From an uncultured Lachnospiraceae bacterium (lineage in GTDB: Bacteria > Bacillota > Clostridia > Lachnospirales > Lachnospiraceae): 18,249 nucleotides of DNA. Position numbers and translations under genes: made by a program. The stretch lies in NCBI GenBank assembly GCA_902782655.1, contig CACZNY010000344.1, forward strand, positions 1 through 18,249. The letters are read 5' to 3'. The notes under the pieces were generated by a model. It searched no databases. It had not been told where the DNA came from and saw nothing but the letters and a program-made list of their open reading frames with translations. Positions 7,709-15,450 of the stretch are shown in pieces; position 1 is the stretch's first letter, and every line of letters starts with the position of its first letter.

Positions 7709-7793
7709 CTGACCAGATCCGCACTTAGCCGCTCCGGCGAGGCGAAGCTGTCCCTGTGGTCAAGCGATCAATGGCCGGCCGCTAACATTATCC
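7709..7793 (-). repeat. Shared leader element, copy 1
   Basis: It aligns with 2344-2427 (blocks CTGAC, CAGATC, GCGAAG, CCCTG, CAA in order and at matching spacing). In this copy the two ends of the core also form a 6-bp inverted repeat, TGACCA (7710-7715) with TGGTCA (7757-7762), which copy 2 does not preserve. It starts within a few bases of the GT4 stop codon and ends 66 bases before the acetyltransferase ATG. Confidence 0.5.
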
Positions 7794-7795
7794 GG

Positions 7796-8911
7796 CTATT
7801 CTGTAAGCTCCGCGATCGTATCAACCATATGCTCCCATGAAAATCTCGGAGCGTCTTTCCTTATATTCTCTGCAAAATCGACCGTCTTTTTCAGCTCAAA
7901 AAATCTCTGTATAGCCTCTCTCAGGGAATCAGGACTTCCTGCTTCACACAATACTCCCGTTTCCTGATCCTTAACCACCTCGGGCAGTCCACCTACCCTT
8001 GTCGCTATCACCGGCTTCTCAAATCCGAAAGCAATCTGTGCTATTCCCGACTGGGTAGCATCCAGATAGGGAAGAACTACTGCATCACATCTCTCAAAAT
8101 ACTCTCCGACCTCCCTGTCCGGAACGTATCCGTCACGTACTGATATCCTTTCGGAGAGATGAAACTTCTCTATCAGCTGATCATATTCATCCCTGGCTCC
8201 CGCAAAATCTCCGACTATATTAAGATGTACTATCTCAGGTATTGACTGCATAGCCTCTATCAATATCTTCAATCCCTTATAGGGTCTGACAAATCCAAAA
8301 AACAGAAGCACCGATGCCTGGTCAACAGGAACTGCCCCGCTGTCTGTCTCCACCCGCTTGAACTCACTGTATGTAGGATGCATATTTACCCTGTATCTTG
8401 CCTCCTTTACTATCGACAGGAGCTCACCTGCCTCCTTCGAGGAATGCAATATGAAATAATCCCCTTTTTTCAATGCCCATTTGGTGAGCAGACGGTCAAA
8501 CGGAAATCTTTCATGCGGAAATACATTATGGCATATGAAAAGAACCTTTGACTTCAGTCTTTTTGTCAGGATGCGGCAGCATGGCGCAAAATAGGGATGC
8601 CACCACTGCATGACAATAAGCTCCGGCTCCATGTCATTGATATGCTCTGCTGTTTCTCTAATGCTTTTTACGCTTGCAGTATTAAGGATGAATTCCGTAT
8701 CCTCTACCTTGAAGCTGTCATTACTGTAATCCCTTTGTTCCTTGCGGAAAAGGATTTTGGGATATTGCATGGAATAGGATATCATCGCCACGTCATATCT
8801 TTCTCTTAATGCCCGGCAGAGCAGTCCCGTGTAGTGACTTATTCCTCCCTTAAATGGATAAACGGGACCGATCAGAACGATCTTTTTTTTATTCCTGTCA
8901 TCACCGGCCAT
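7796..8911 (-). CDS. GT4-family glycosyltransferase
   Basis: A 371-residue retaining GT-B transferase of family 4. The N-terminal nucleotide-fold opening IVLIGPVYPFKGGISHYTG (from residue 11) has the glycine-rich acceptor loop. The C-terminal Rossmann domain begins LLFFGFVRPYKGLKIL (202-217), with R209 and K212 placed to bind the donor phosphates. PYLDATQSGIAQIAFGFEK (281-299) occupies the usual E-x7-E region, with Q replacing the first Glu. VIATRVGGLPEVV follows. The start at 8911 lies one base after the previous stop and has a GGAAA ribosome site; an upstream in-frame start at 9010 would run through the preceding gene and is rejected. It closes the coupled series that begins at ireB, with a 153-base gap after it. 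Confidence 0.9.
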   Translation of the reverse strand: MAGDDRNKKKIVLIGPVYPFKGGISHYTGLLCRALRERYDVAMISYSMQYPKILFRKEQRDYSNDSFKVEDTEFILNTASVKSIRETAEHINDMEPELIVMQWWHPYFAPCCRILTKRLKSKVLFICHNVFPHERFPFDRLLTKWALKKGDYFILHSSKEAGELLSIVKEARYRVNMHPTYSEFKRVETDSGAVPVDQASVLLFFGFVRPYKGLKILIEAMQSIPEIVHLNIVGDFAGARDEYDQLIEKFHLSERISVRDGYVPDREVGEYFERCDAVVLPYLDATQSGIAQIAFGFEKPVIATRVGGLPEVVKDQETGVLCEAGSPDSLREAIQRFFELKKTVDFAENIRKDAPRFSWEHMVDTIAELTE

Positions 8912-8912
8912 T

Positions 8913-9911
8913 TTATTTCCGTTTTGCGCCTCCGCTCTTGTCATCCTCTTTCTCCTTGCGGAGTGCCGCGCTGTTATCCGCTTCCATACGCCTGATGCGG
9001 TATTGGACATCCTCCAGTATCTTTCGGTTGGCCGCTATGATATCAGCCTGCAGTCCAAGTATGAAGGTCATGAATCCTATGATTATCAGCATGGTCGCAA
9101 AGACAAGCGACTGTGTATGTCCTGCGCCGTTGCCTCTGGCAAAGAATACCAGAAACCTTATGATATATACGGTTCCAAGGGCAAACGGTATAAGTCCGCA
9201 TATGCTGAAAAAAGTGAGCGGCCTGTACATCAGGAATGCTCTTATTATCGTAAGCATGGATTTCTTAATATAACTTCCCATGCTGTGGAATAGACGTGAT
9301 TTTCTCAGCTCAGGATTGGTGCGTATGGGCACGGATGTAATTGCCATACGGTTTCTGCCGGCCTGAACGATAGTCTCAAGGGTATAAGTATACTGATTCA
9401 CTACATTCAGATGCATGGCCGCATCCTTTGAAAAGGCTCTGAATCCGGACGGAGCGTCCGGTATGTCGGTCGCGGAAGCTATACGTACAACAAAGCTGCC
9501 CAAATGCTGAAGCTTTTTTTTCAGCGGCGAAAAGTCTTCAATACTATCGATCGGCCGTTCCCCTATAACTATCTCAGCTTTTTCCTCAAGGATAGGCCGT
9601 ACAAGCTTCTCTATATCGTCACCGCAATACTGATTATCCGCATCGGTATTTACTATTATATCCGCACCGTTTCTGATACAGGCATCTATCCCCGCCATGA
9701 AGCCCTTGGCCAGACCTTTGTTTTCGGGAAAGCTTACCACATAGTTCACACCCCAGTCCTTTGCGACCTGAACGGTATCATCCCTGCTGCCGTCATTAAT
9801 GATAAGGTACTCTATCTCGTCTATACCATCTATATGCTTCGGAAGGGCATCCAGAGCTATGGTCAGCGTGCTGGCTTCGTTATAGCAGGGTATCTGTATG
9901 ATTAGTTTCAT
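8913..9911 (-). CDS. Membrane-anchored GT2 (DPM1-like), probable polyprenyl-phosphate glycosyltransferase
   Basis: A 332-residue family 2 enzyme. The catalytic domain (1-220) opens IIQIPCYNEASTL, has LIINDGSRDDT (36-46), the metal-binding TDADNQY (89-95) and the acceptor-side DAPSGFRAFS (152-161). Two strong hydrophobic segments follow (about 231-257 and 268-290) and then a charged tail. This layout is that of enzymes that load one sugar onto a polyprenyl phosphate, or of membrane-bound processing transferases. It overlaps the preceding GT2 by ATGA. The pairing with a second enzyme of similar layout is discussed in the findings. The exact sugar is unknown. Confidence 0.88.
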   Translation of the reverse strand: MKLIIQIPCYNEASTLTIALDALPKHIDGIDEIEYLIINDGSRDDTVQVAKDWGVNYVVSFPENKGLAKGFMAGIDACIRNGADIIVNTDADNQYCGDDIEKLVRPILEEKAEIVIGERPIDSIEDFSPLKKKLQHLGSFVVRIASATDIPDAPSGFRAFSKDAAMHLNVVNQYTYTLETIVQAGRNRMAITSVPIRTNPELRKSRLFHSMGSYIKKSMLTIIRAFLMYRPLTFFSICGLIPFALGTVYIIRFLVFFARGNGAGHTQSLVFATMLIIIGFMTFILGLQADIIAANRKILEDVQYRIRRMEADNSAALRKEKEDDKSGGAKRK

Positions 9912-10873
9912 CCATTCTCCCTCTCTGCATCATCCTCTGATGTGCTCTTTGCAATATATATGGGTCTTCGCTTTGTCTCCAGATAGGTCTTAGCCAGATA
10001 TTGACCTATGATCCCCATGCAGAAAAGCTGTATACCCGCAACCAGCAATATGATACATACCATTGATGACCATCCGCTGGTAGGATCTCCAAATACAATT
10101 TTTTTGATGATGATAAAGAGTATCCCCAGAAAAGAAACCATGGACATGAGAATGCCGAACCAGGTAGCCATGGACAACGGTATGGTGGAAAATCCTATGA
10201 TACCTTCCATGGCATAGCCGAAAAGCTTCCAAAATGACCATTTGGTCTCTCCTGCAACCCTTTCCACGTTTTCAAAAGCTATCCATTTTGTGTTAAATCC
10301 TATCCAGCCGTATATCCCCTTGGTAAAGCGGTTATATTCCTGCATTTCGACTATCGCATCCACCATACGCCTGGTCATTATACGATAGTCCCTTGCTCCG
10401 TCTACTATATCCGCGGAGCTCATACGGTTTATCAGTCTGTAGAACCTGCGTGCAAAAAAAGACCGTATCACGGGCTCACCGTGTCTTGTAACCCGTCTTG
10501 TAGCCGCCGAATCGTAGCTTTCTTCCCTTACAGCCTTGTACATTTCCGGCAGCAGGGCAGGAGGATCCTGCATATCGGCATCCATCGTTACGGCATAGTC
10601 ACCCCGGGCGTTTTTCAGTCCGGCATAGATGGCTGATTCCTTACCGAAATTGCGGCTGAAGGATACAAAGCGTACCCTGCTGTCCTTTTCACGCAGCTTT
10701 TTTACCGTATTAAGAGTGTCATCGTTGCTGCCATCATCAATAAAAAGAAATTCAAACTCAATATCATGCCATCTTTCCTTCATTTCCGATGCGGTCTTTG
10801 TGATCGCTTCGTAAAAGAAGGGGATGGCCTCCTGTTCGTTATAACAAGGCACTATAACGCTTAGCAAACTCAT
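9908..10873 (-). CDS. GtrB-like polyprenyl-phosphate glycosyltransferase (GT2)
   Basis: A 321-residue GT2 with the marks of GtrB/ArnC-type enzymes that make undecaprenyl-phosphate-linked sugars. SVIVPCYNEQEAIP starts at residue 5 and FLFIDDGSNDDT is at 42-53. FSRNFGKESAIYAGL (72-86) and the DAD of TMDADMQDPP (96-105) follow. The RSFFARRFYRLIN stretch (137-149) precedes DGARDYRIM, and two membrane helices lie near 230-258 and 267-293. The start at 10873 is chosen because AAGGA lies eight bases upstream inside the end of the U32 gene; the longer frame from 10933 would overlap that gene by over 50 bases. Only 4 bases separate it from the U32 gene, so the glycan genes appear to be read from the housekeeping transcript. 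Confidence 0.92.
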   Translation of the reverse strand: MSLLSVIVPCYNEQEAIPFFYEAITKTASEMKERWHDIEFEFLFIDDGSNDDTLNTVKKLREKDSRVRFVSFSRNFGKESAIYAGLKNARGDYAVTMDADMQDPPALLPEMYKAVREESYDSAATRRVTRHGEPVIRSFFARRFYRLINRMSSADIVDGARDYRIMTRRMVDAIVEMQEYNRFTKGIYGWIGFNTKWIAFENVERVAGETKWSFWKLFGYAMEGIIGFSTIPLSMATWFGILMSMVSFLGILFIIIKKIVFGDPTSGWSSMVCIILLVAGIQLFCMGIIGQYLAKTYLETKRRPIYIAKSTSEDDAERENG

Positions 10874-10877
10874 TATT

Positions 10878-12113
10878 TCATCCTTCAGTATTCGTTCTTC
10901 TTCTGAGTATATCCTGCTCCTCGGGAAAAGCACTCAGCCTGACTCTTACCCTTTGTCCCGGATGAGGCACGCTTTCAATACTGTCACCGCTTTCATCTGT
11001 TATTGATTCCACGGTGCACTGGATATTGTCCCCATTCTTCTTCATAAGCTCTATGTCTTCACCGACGGAGAACTTATTTTTCTGGCTCAGCGAAAAAGAT
11101 CCGTCCTTTGACACCGATTCCGCCCTGCCCAGATAAACATACTCGGTAACATAGGTGCTGCTGTCATATATCTGCTCATCGGCTCCGGGCTTGCCAAAAT
11201 AAAATCCGGTGGTGAAGGTTCTTGTGGTACACTTGCCGATCTCTTCTTTGTACCACTCAAGCCTGTCTTTATATTTTTCAGGTGATTCCAGATAGTCATC
11301 TATCGCTATCCTGTATGTCCGCGCCACACATGCCACATACAACGCATTTTTCATCCTGCCTTCTATCTTTAGGGAGTCTATCCCGGCTCCTATAAGCTCA
11401 GGGATATGCTCTATCATGCAAAGATCCCTGCTGTTCATGATGTAGGTGCCGCGTTCATTTTCAAAGACGGGAAAATACTCCCCGGGTCTCGTCTCTTCTT
11501 CCAGCACATATTTCCATCTGCAGGGATGGGTGCATTCCCCCCGGTTCGCATCCCTTCCCGCAAGGACATTGGACAGAAGACACCTTCCGGAATAGGATAT
11601 GCACATTGCCCCATGGACAAAACACTCTATTTCCATTGAAGAGGGTATCCTTTTCCTTATATCCTCCAGTTCCTTTATCGAAAGCTCTCTGGCAGCCACT
11701 ACCCGTGCAGCGCCCAGATCCGACCAAAAGCAAAAGGTACCGTAATTTGTGTTGTTTGCCTGTGTCGATATATGAATATCGATCTCCGGGCACACCTGTT
11801 TCGCTGCCCTGAAGATCCCCGGATCAGATATGATAAACGCATCCGGCCCCAAATGCTTTAATTCATTAAAATAACGGCGTGCCTCCTCAATATCGCTGTT
11901 ATGAGCCAGGATATTGGCGGTAACATATACCTTAACACCTCTTTCGTGTGCAAACCTTATGCCGTCAGCCATTTCCTCATTAGTGAAATTCTTCGCCTTA
12001 GCTCTTAGAGAGAAGGCTTCGCCTCCGATATATACGGCATCAGCCCCATATACAACAGCTGTCTTTAATTCATCTATGCCCTTAGCGGGGCAAAGAAGCT
12101 CCGGCCGCTTCAT
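10878..12113 (-). CDS. U32 family protein, TrhP-like tRNA U34 hydroxylation factor
   Basis: A 411-residue peptidase-U32-family protein. Recognised members (TrhP/YegQ, Bacillus YrrN/YrrO) are not proteases in this role: they support prephenate-dependent hydroxylation of tRNA uridine 34. The start MKRPELLCPAKG is typical. The family signature runs from E163 CFVHGAMC to CRW (198-200), including YSGRCLLSN and NRGECTHPC. Cysteines C171, C178, C194/C198 and C232 are candidate iron-sulphur ligands. The start at 12113 overlaps the previous stop as ATGA and has GGTGAG six bases upstream, which is better than the ATG at 12119. It directly follows a TrmR-like methyltransferase, the next step of the same tRNA modification. 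Only one U32 gene is present here, where Bacillus has two. Confidence 0.9.
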   Translation of the reverse strand: MKRPELLCPAKGIDELKTAVVYGADAVYIGGEAFSLRAKAKNFTNEEMADGIRFAHERGVKVYVTANILAHNSDIEEARRYFNELKHLGPDAFIISDPGIFRAAKQVCPEIDIHISTQANNTNYGTFCFWSDLGAARVVAARELSIKELEDIRKRIPSSMEIECFVHGAMCISYSGRCLLSNVLAGRDANRGECTHPCRWKYVLEEETRPGEYFPVFENERGTYIMNSRDLCMIEHIPELIGAGIDSLKIEGRMKNALYVACVARTYRIAIDDYLESPEKYKDRLEWYKEEIGKCTTRTFTTGFYFGKPGADEQIYDSSTYVTEYVYLGRAESVSKDGSFSLSQKNKFSVGEDIELMKKNGDNIQCTVESITDESGDSIESVPHPGQRVRVRLSAFPEEQDILRRRTNTEG

Positions 12114-12751
12114 TCGCATCTCACCGAAAAAGTCAATCCATCCCCTATGGGGACTATTGATGTCACAAGCCTTTTATCCATAGATACCCTGTCCAGATAT
12201 TCCCTGAGCCTCTTATGTATGGTCCGATCCCTCCTCTCTACGGAAAACCTGGATTCCAGTATCTCTCCACCCTGAAGTATATTGTCTGCAAGTATCACCG
12301 ATCCTTTATGGGTAAGCCTCACCGCTTCCTGCAGGTAATCAGGGTACTGACCCTTAGCCGCATCGATAAAGACCAGATCATAGGCCTCTTTAAGTTTTTT
12401 CATTACCTCCAGGGCATCCCCTTCTATCAGATTGATCTTTTCTCTCAGACCGGCCTTCTCAATATTTGCAGCCGCCTCCGATATCCGGGGCTTCCAGTCT
12501 TCTATGGTATCGATCACTTCCAGCTCCTCTGCAGCCTTTGACATAAATATTGCAGAATACCCTGTTGCCGTGCCAAGCTCCAGGATCCGCCGCGGCCTTA
12601 TGAGCATGATAACGGTCTGAAGAAACCTCTCTGTTTCTCTGCGGATCACAGGTACGTTATTTCCTTCGGCAGTGTCCCTGAGCTTCTGCAGACCGGACTC
12701 TCCGGCGGGAATATATTGCTTTATAAACTCAGAAACCCGCTCGCTGTCCAT
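12110..12751 (-). CDS. trmR: O-methyltransferase, TrmR-like (tRNA 5-hydroxyuridine methyltransferase)
   Basis: A 213-residue class I methyltransferase of the Methyltransf_3 (catechol-O-methyltransferase-like) family. RILELGTATGYSAI (55-68) binds SAM. FIDAAKGQYPDYL (128-140) gives D130, and ILADNIL (153-159) gives D156 and N157, the usual divalent-metal ligands. In Bacillus the orthologous position (yrrM, next to yrrN/yrrO) is TrmR, which methylates 5-hydroxyuridine to 5-methoxyuridine at the wobble position of tRNAs. Synteny with the U32 gene makes that role the best guess. The ATG follows the mltG-like stop by 2 bases and has little ribosome site of its own, so coupling is likely. Confidence 0.87.
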   Translation of the reverse strand: MDSERVSEFIKQYIPAGESGLQKLRDTAEGNNVPVIRRETERFLQTVIMLIRPRRILELGTATGYSAIFMSKAAEELEVIDTIEDWKPRISEAAANIEKAGLREKINLIEGDALEVMKKLKEAYDLVFIDAAKGQYPDYLQEAVRLTHKGSVILADNILQGGEILESRFSVERRDRTIHKRLREYLDRVSMDKRLVTSIVPIGDGLTFSVRCE

Positions 12752-12753
12752 AA

Positions 12754-13161
12754 CTAACTGGCATCTGCTCCTGCTGCCTCCTCAGTCGTCTCTTCCGACT
12801 CGCCCGGTGACATCTCAGCCAGCATCTGCTCTGCCGTCATGGCCGTATTCAGAGTATATGTTCCGGGCTCAAGCTTTCCGTGATAATCAGAGAGCAGCTC
12901 CTGCAGATAGAATAATCTGTCATCCCTTATCAGATCATTTTCCTTAAGGATCTTTCCGGTATCGGCAACAGAGCTTCCCATCGGAATATTTACAACTACG
13001 TCCACGCCGTCTCCTTCTGCCATGGGCGGCTCCGAGTAGATCCTGTATCCGTAATCATATGATTTGATACAAAGCTGTTTTATCGCATATATTACAACTA
13101 CGACTATCGCGGCTCTTACTATGAAATTCAGGATTCCCGATATCAATGTGGTTATCTTCAT
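12754..13161 (-). CDS. Short MltG-like membrane protein lacking the catalytic domain
   Basis: A 135-residue protein with one N-terminal transmembrane segment (about 12-33) and an extracellular stretch. Residues 53-115 match the N-terminal LysM-like part of MltG/YceG: VVVNIPMGSSVADTGKIL, then LIRD, then GKLEPGTYTLN and TAEQML. It ends in an acidic, low-complexity tail (ESEETTEEAAGADAS). Full MltG proteins are about 330-380 residues and carry the transglycosylase Glu in a C-terminal YceG domain; that whole domain is absent, and the next gene starts 2 bases after this stop. It occupies the mltG position of the Bacillus order. A binding or regulatory role at the wall is an inference. Confidence 0.8.
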   Translation of the reverse strand: MKITTLISGILNFIVRAAIVVVVIYAIKQLCIKSYDYGYRIYSEPPMAEGDGVDVVVNIPMGSSVADTGKILKENDLIRDDRLFYLQELLSDYHGKLEPGTYTLNTAMTAEQMLAEMSPGESEETTEEAAGADAS

Positions 13162-13163
13162 GA

Positions 13164-13499
13164 TTATAGATCCATTTCATTCATCAGTCTGTCAAACAAT
13201 GTCTGTATCATATGGAAAAAAGTCCATTCCGTCATAAGGAAATCATAAACCTCCGGCGTATCCAAAAGATCTGCATTCCTTTTTCTCAGCTCCTCAACCC
13301 TGTCGTAGATATCTTCGTGCTCCGGTGCATGCTGTAAGATATAATTATCCCTCCTGAAAACCATCACCTCTTCATAAAGCTCCGGTTTTCTCTGAAGCAC
13401 CTCGACCATATGCATATAGTCTTTGTATTCCTGCGTATTGCGCACCATTCCCGAAAACTCATCAATGCGCCTTACCAGATCCGCTTCTGTATAAAGCAT
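13164..13499 (-). CDS. YlbF/YmcA family regulator
   Basis: An 111-residue, mainly helical and charged protein of the YlbF/YmcA (Com_YlbF, DUF964) family. Recognisable stretches are RIDEFSGMVRNTQEYKDYMHM (start near residue 11), LQRKPELYEEVMVFRRDNYIL (35-55) and EVYDFLMTEWTFFHMIQTLFD. In Bacillus, YlbF and YmcA form a complex with YaaT that works with RNase Y in mRNA maturation. Here the ATG overlaps the RNase J stop by one base (TGATG), and GGAGG lies inside the last RNase J codons, five bases upstream. The two are therefore tightly coupled. It ends 2 bases before the mltG-like gene. Confidence 0.83.
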   Translation of the reverse strand: MLYTEADLVRRIDEFSGMVRNTQEYKDYMHMVEVLQRKPELYEEVMVFRRDNYILQHAPEHEDIYDRVEELRKRNADLLDTPEVYDFLMTEWTFFHMIQTLFDRLMNEMDL

Positions 13500-15181
13500 C
13501 AGACCTCCATTATCACCGGCAGTATCATCGGCCTCCTCTTTGTTCTCTGCCAGATATAGCTTGACAGATTCTCCCTCAATGCCTGCTTTATCTTGCCCCA
13601 GTCGGTCACATTGCGCCCCTGCAGCTCTTCTATGGTGCGCTCCAGTACTCCTGTTGCATCCTCCATCAGCTCATCTGCCTCTTTGACATAGACGAAGCCG
13701 CGGGATATTATCTCGGGACCCGAAAGGACCTGATTCGTCCCTCTTTCCATGGACAGCGCTATTACCACGACCCCGTCCTCTGAAAGCCTCTGTCTGTCGC
13801 GCAATACCACGGAGCCCACGTCTCCTACTCCCAGTCCGTCTACATATACCGAATCTGTATGAATACGCCCGGCCAGTACCGGCTTTGAGCTGTCATCCGC
13901 TATCTCAAGCACATCGCCTGAGTTGATCATCAGTATGTTATCGGCATCATATCCCAGCTCCTTCGCTATACGCGCCTGGGCATGTCTGTGTCTTATCTCT
14001 CCGTGTACGGGGATCGCATATTTAGGCTTCACCAGAGAATATATCAGCTTTATTTCTTCCCTGCAGGCATGCCCTGATACATGCACATCCTGGAATATTA
14101 CCTCTGCGCCGTTTGCCTCAAGCTCATTGATCACCCTGTCCACAGCCTTTTCATTTCCGGGAATGGGTGTCGATGAAAATACGATAGTGTCAGTCGGTTT
14201 GATCGTAACCTTTTTATGAATATTCTGCGCCATTCTTGACAACGCCGCCATAGATTCGCCCTGAGATCCTGTGGTTATTATCACCGTCTTTTCGTCCGGA
14301 TAATTCTTCAGATCATTTAAATCCACTAGCGTATTATCCGGTATTTTAATATAACCAAGCTCTGCCGCGGTCTCTATGACATCGATCATGGATCTGCCCT
14401 CTACGGCGACCCTTCTGCCATATTTACAGGCAGTATTGATTATCTGCTGTACCCTGTCCACGTTAGAAGCAAATGTCGCGATGATAAGCCGGCTGTCCGT
14501 ATGTTCACCGAATATCTCGTCAAATATCCGCCCTATGGTTTTCTCGGACTTGGTAAAGCCTTCTCTTTCCGCATTCGTGGAGTCACACATAAGGGCGAGC
14601 ACACCCTTTTTGCCTATCTCACCGAATCTCTGCAGATCGATTGCATCCCCGTAAACCGGTGTGTAATCCACCTTGAAATCTCCGGTATGCACTACAATAC
14701 CTGCCGGACTGTATATAGCCAGCGCTGCTGCGTCTACTATGGAATGATTCGTCTTTATAAACTCTATGCGGAACTGTCCAAGATTGATCGATTGTCCGTG
14801 GGCAATGACCTTTCTTTTGACAGTCTTCAGTATGCCATGCTCCTCCAGCTTTTTATCTATCAAAGCCATGGTAAGCTTCGTCGCATAGATCGGCGCATTC
14901 ACCTTTTGAAGTACATAGGGCAGGGCTCCGATATGATCCTCATGTCCATGGGTTATAACGAATCCCTTTACCCTGCTGATATTCTCCTCAAGATAGGTTA
15001 CATCAGGGATACAAAGGTCTACCCCGAGCATATCATCCTCGGGAAAGGCCAGGCCGCAATCTACGACTACAATGGAGTTCTCATATTCAAAGGCTGTGAT
15101 ATTCAGGCCGATCTGCTCCAGGCCGCCCAGCGGAATTATCCTGAGCTTTGAATGAGGCTTTTCCTTATTCGATTTTCTCAA
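13499..15181 (-). CDS. rnj: Ribonuclease J
   Basis: A 560-residue metallo-beta-lactamase/beta-CASP ribonuclease with the full set of metal ligands: HGHEDH (78-83), H146 in TNHSI, D168 in HTGDF, and PVHGE with H393. The beta-CASP part includes CDSTNAEREGFTKSE (from 199), TTGSQGE (303-309) and HVSGHACREE (367-376). RNase J enzymes combine 5'-3' exonuclease and endonuclease activity in mRNA decay and rRNA maturation. The start is a TTG, chosen because AAGGAG lies seven bases upstream and because the frame has no suitable ATG before the conserved IIPLGGLEQIGLN. Length is normal for the family. I cannot tell J1 from J2. Confidence 0.95.
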   Translation of the reverse strand: MRKSNKEKPHSKLRIIPLGGLEQIGLNITAFEYENSIVVVDCGLAFPEDDMLGVDLCIPDVTYLEENISRVKGFVITHGHEDHIGALPYVLQKVNAPIYATKLTMALIDKKLEEHGILKTVKRKVIAHGQSINLGQFRIEFIKTNHSIVDAAALAIYSPAGIVVHTGDFKVDYTPVYGDAIDLQRFGEIGKKGVLALMCDSTNAEREGFTKSEKTIGRIFDEIFGEHTDSRLIIATFASNVDRVQQIINTACKYGRRVAVEGRSMIDVIETAAELGYIKIPDNTLVDLNDLKNYPDEKTVIITTGSQGESMAALSRMAQNIHKKVTIKPTDTIVFSSTPIPGNEKAVDRVINELEANGAEVIFQDVHVSGHACREEIKLIYSLVKPKYAIPVHGEIRHRHAQARIAKELGYDADNILMINSGDVLEIADDSSKPVLAGRIHTDSVYVDGLGVGDVGSVVLRDRQRLSEDGVVVIALSMERGTNQVLSGPEIISRGFVYVKEADELMEDATGVLERTIEELQGRNVTDWGKIKQALRENLSSYIWQRTKRRPMILPVIMEV

Positions 15182-15192
15182 ACTGCTACTCC

Positions 15193-15450
15193 TTATTTTT
15201 CCAGAATGATATCAGTCTCATCCAGAAGATTACCGAATACACCTGCTACGGCCTCGTATTCATTTTCCGTAAGCTTATCTGTATATGCTGCAGTATCTTC
15301 ATCTTCGTCCGATACCTCTTCCTTTAATATATATGCATTATCCTCAGTATCTGCTACCAGAAGATACGTGTTTCCGCCAAGCGTGGTTGTTTCTATCACT
15401 TCATACAGGGCGGTATTATTTTCATCATCCGTAAACTCTATTTTTGTCAT
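15193..15450 (-). CDS. DUF1292 family protein
   Basis: An 85-residue acidic protein of the DUF1292 (Bacillus YrzB) family, of unknown function. The family core is seen as FTDDENNTALYEVIETTTLGG (from residue 6), YLLVADTEDNAYIL and EYEAVAGVF. It overlaps the ruvX stop as ATGA, with a weak AAAGAAG ribosome site, and ends 11 bases before the RNase J start. The ireB-ruvX-DUF1292 order is widely conserved in Firmicutes. Confidence 0.85.
   Translation of the reverse strand: MTKIEFTDDENNTALYEVIETTTLGGNTYLLVADTEDNAYILKEEVSDEDEDTAAYTDKLTENEYEAVAGVFGNLLDETDIILEK

Larger units (their letters stand above)
7643..7795. other. 153-base gap within the glycan series
   Basis: No gene is visible. The gap is GC-richer than its neighbours and contains an imperfect hairpin (7671-7695), the inverted pair TGACCA (710-715 of the 7000s) with TGGTCA (7757-7762), and copy 1 of the shared element (7709-7793). 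I could not find a convincing -35/-10 pair on the minus strand, so whether transcription starts anew here is open. Confidence 0.6.

Noticed and set aside
13923..15151. Long plus-strand frames antisense to RNase J and to many other genes.
   Set aside because: They are opposite-strand shadows of well-supported genes, with no ribosome sites or family motifs.
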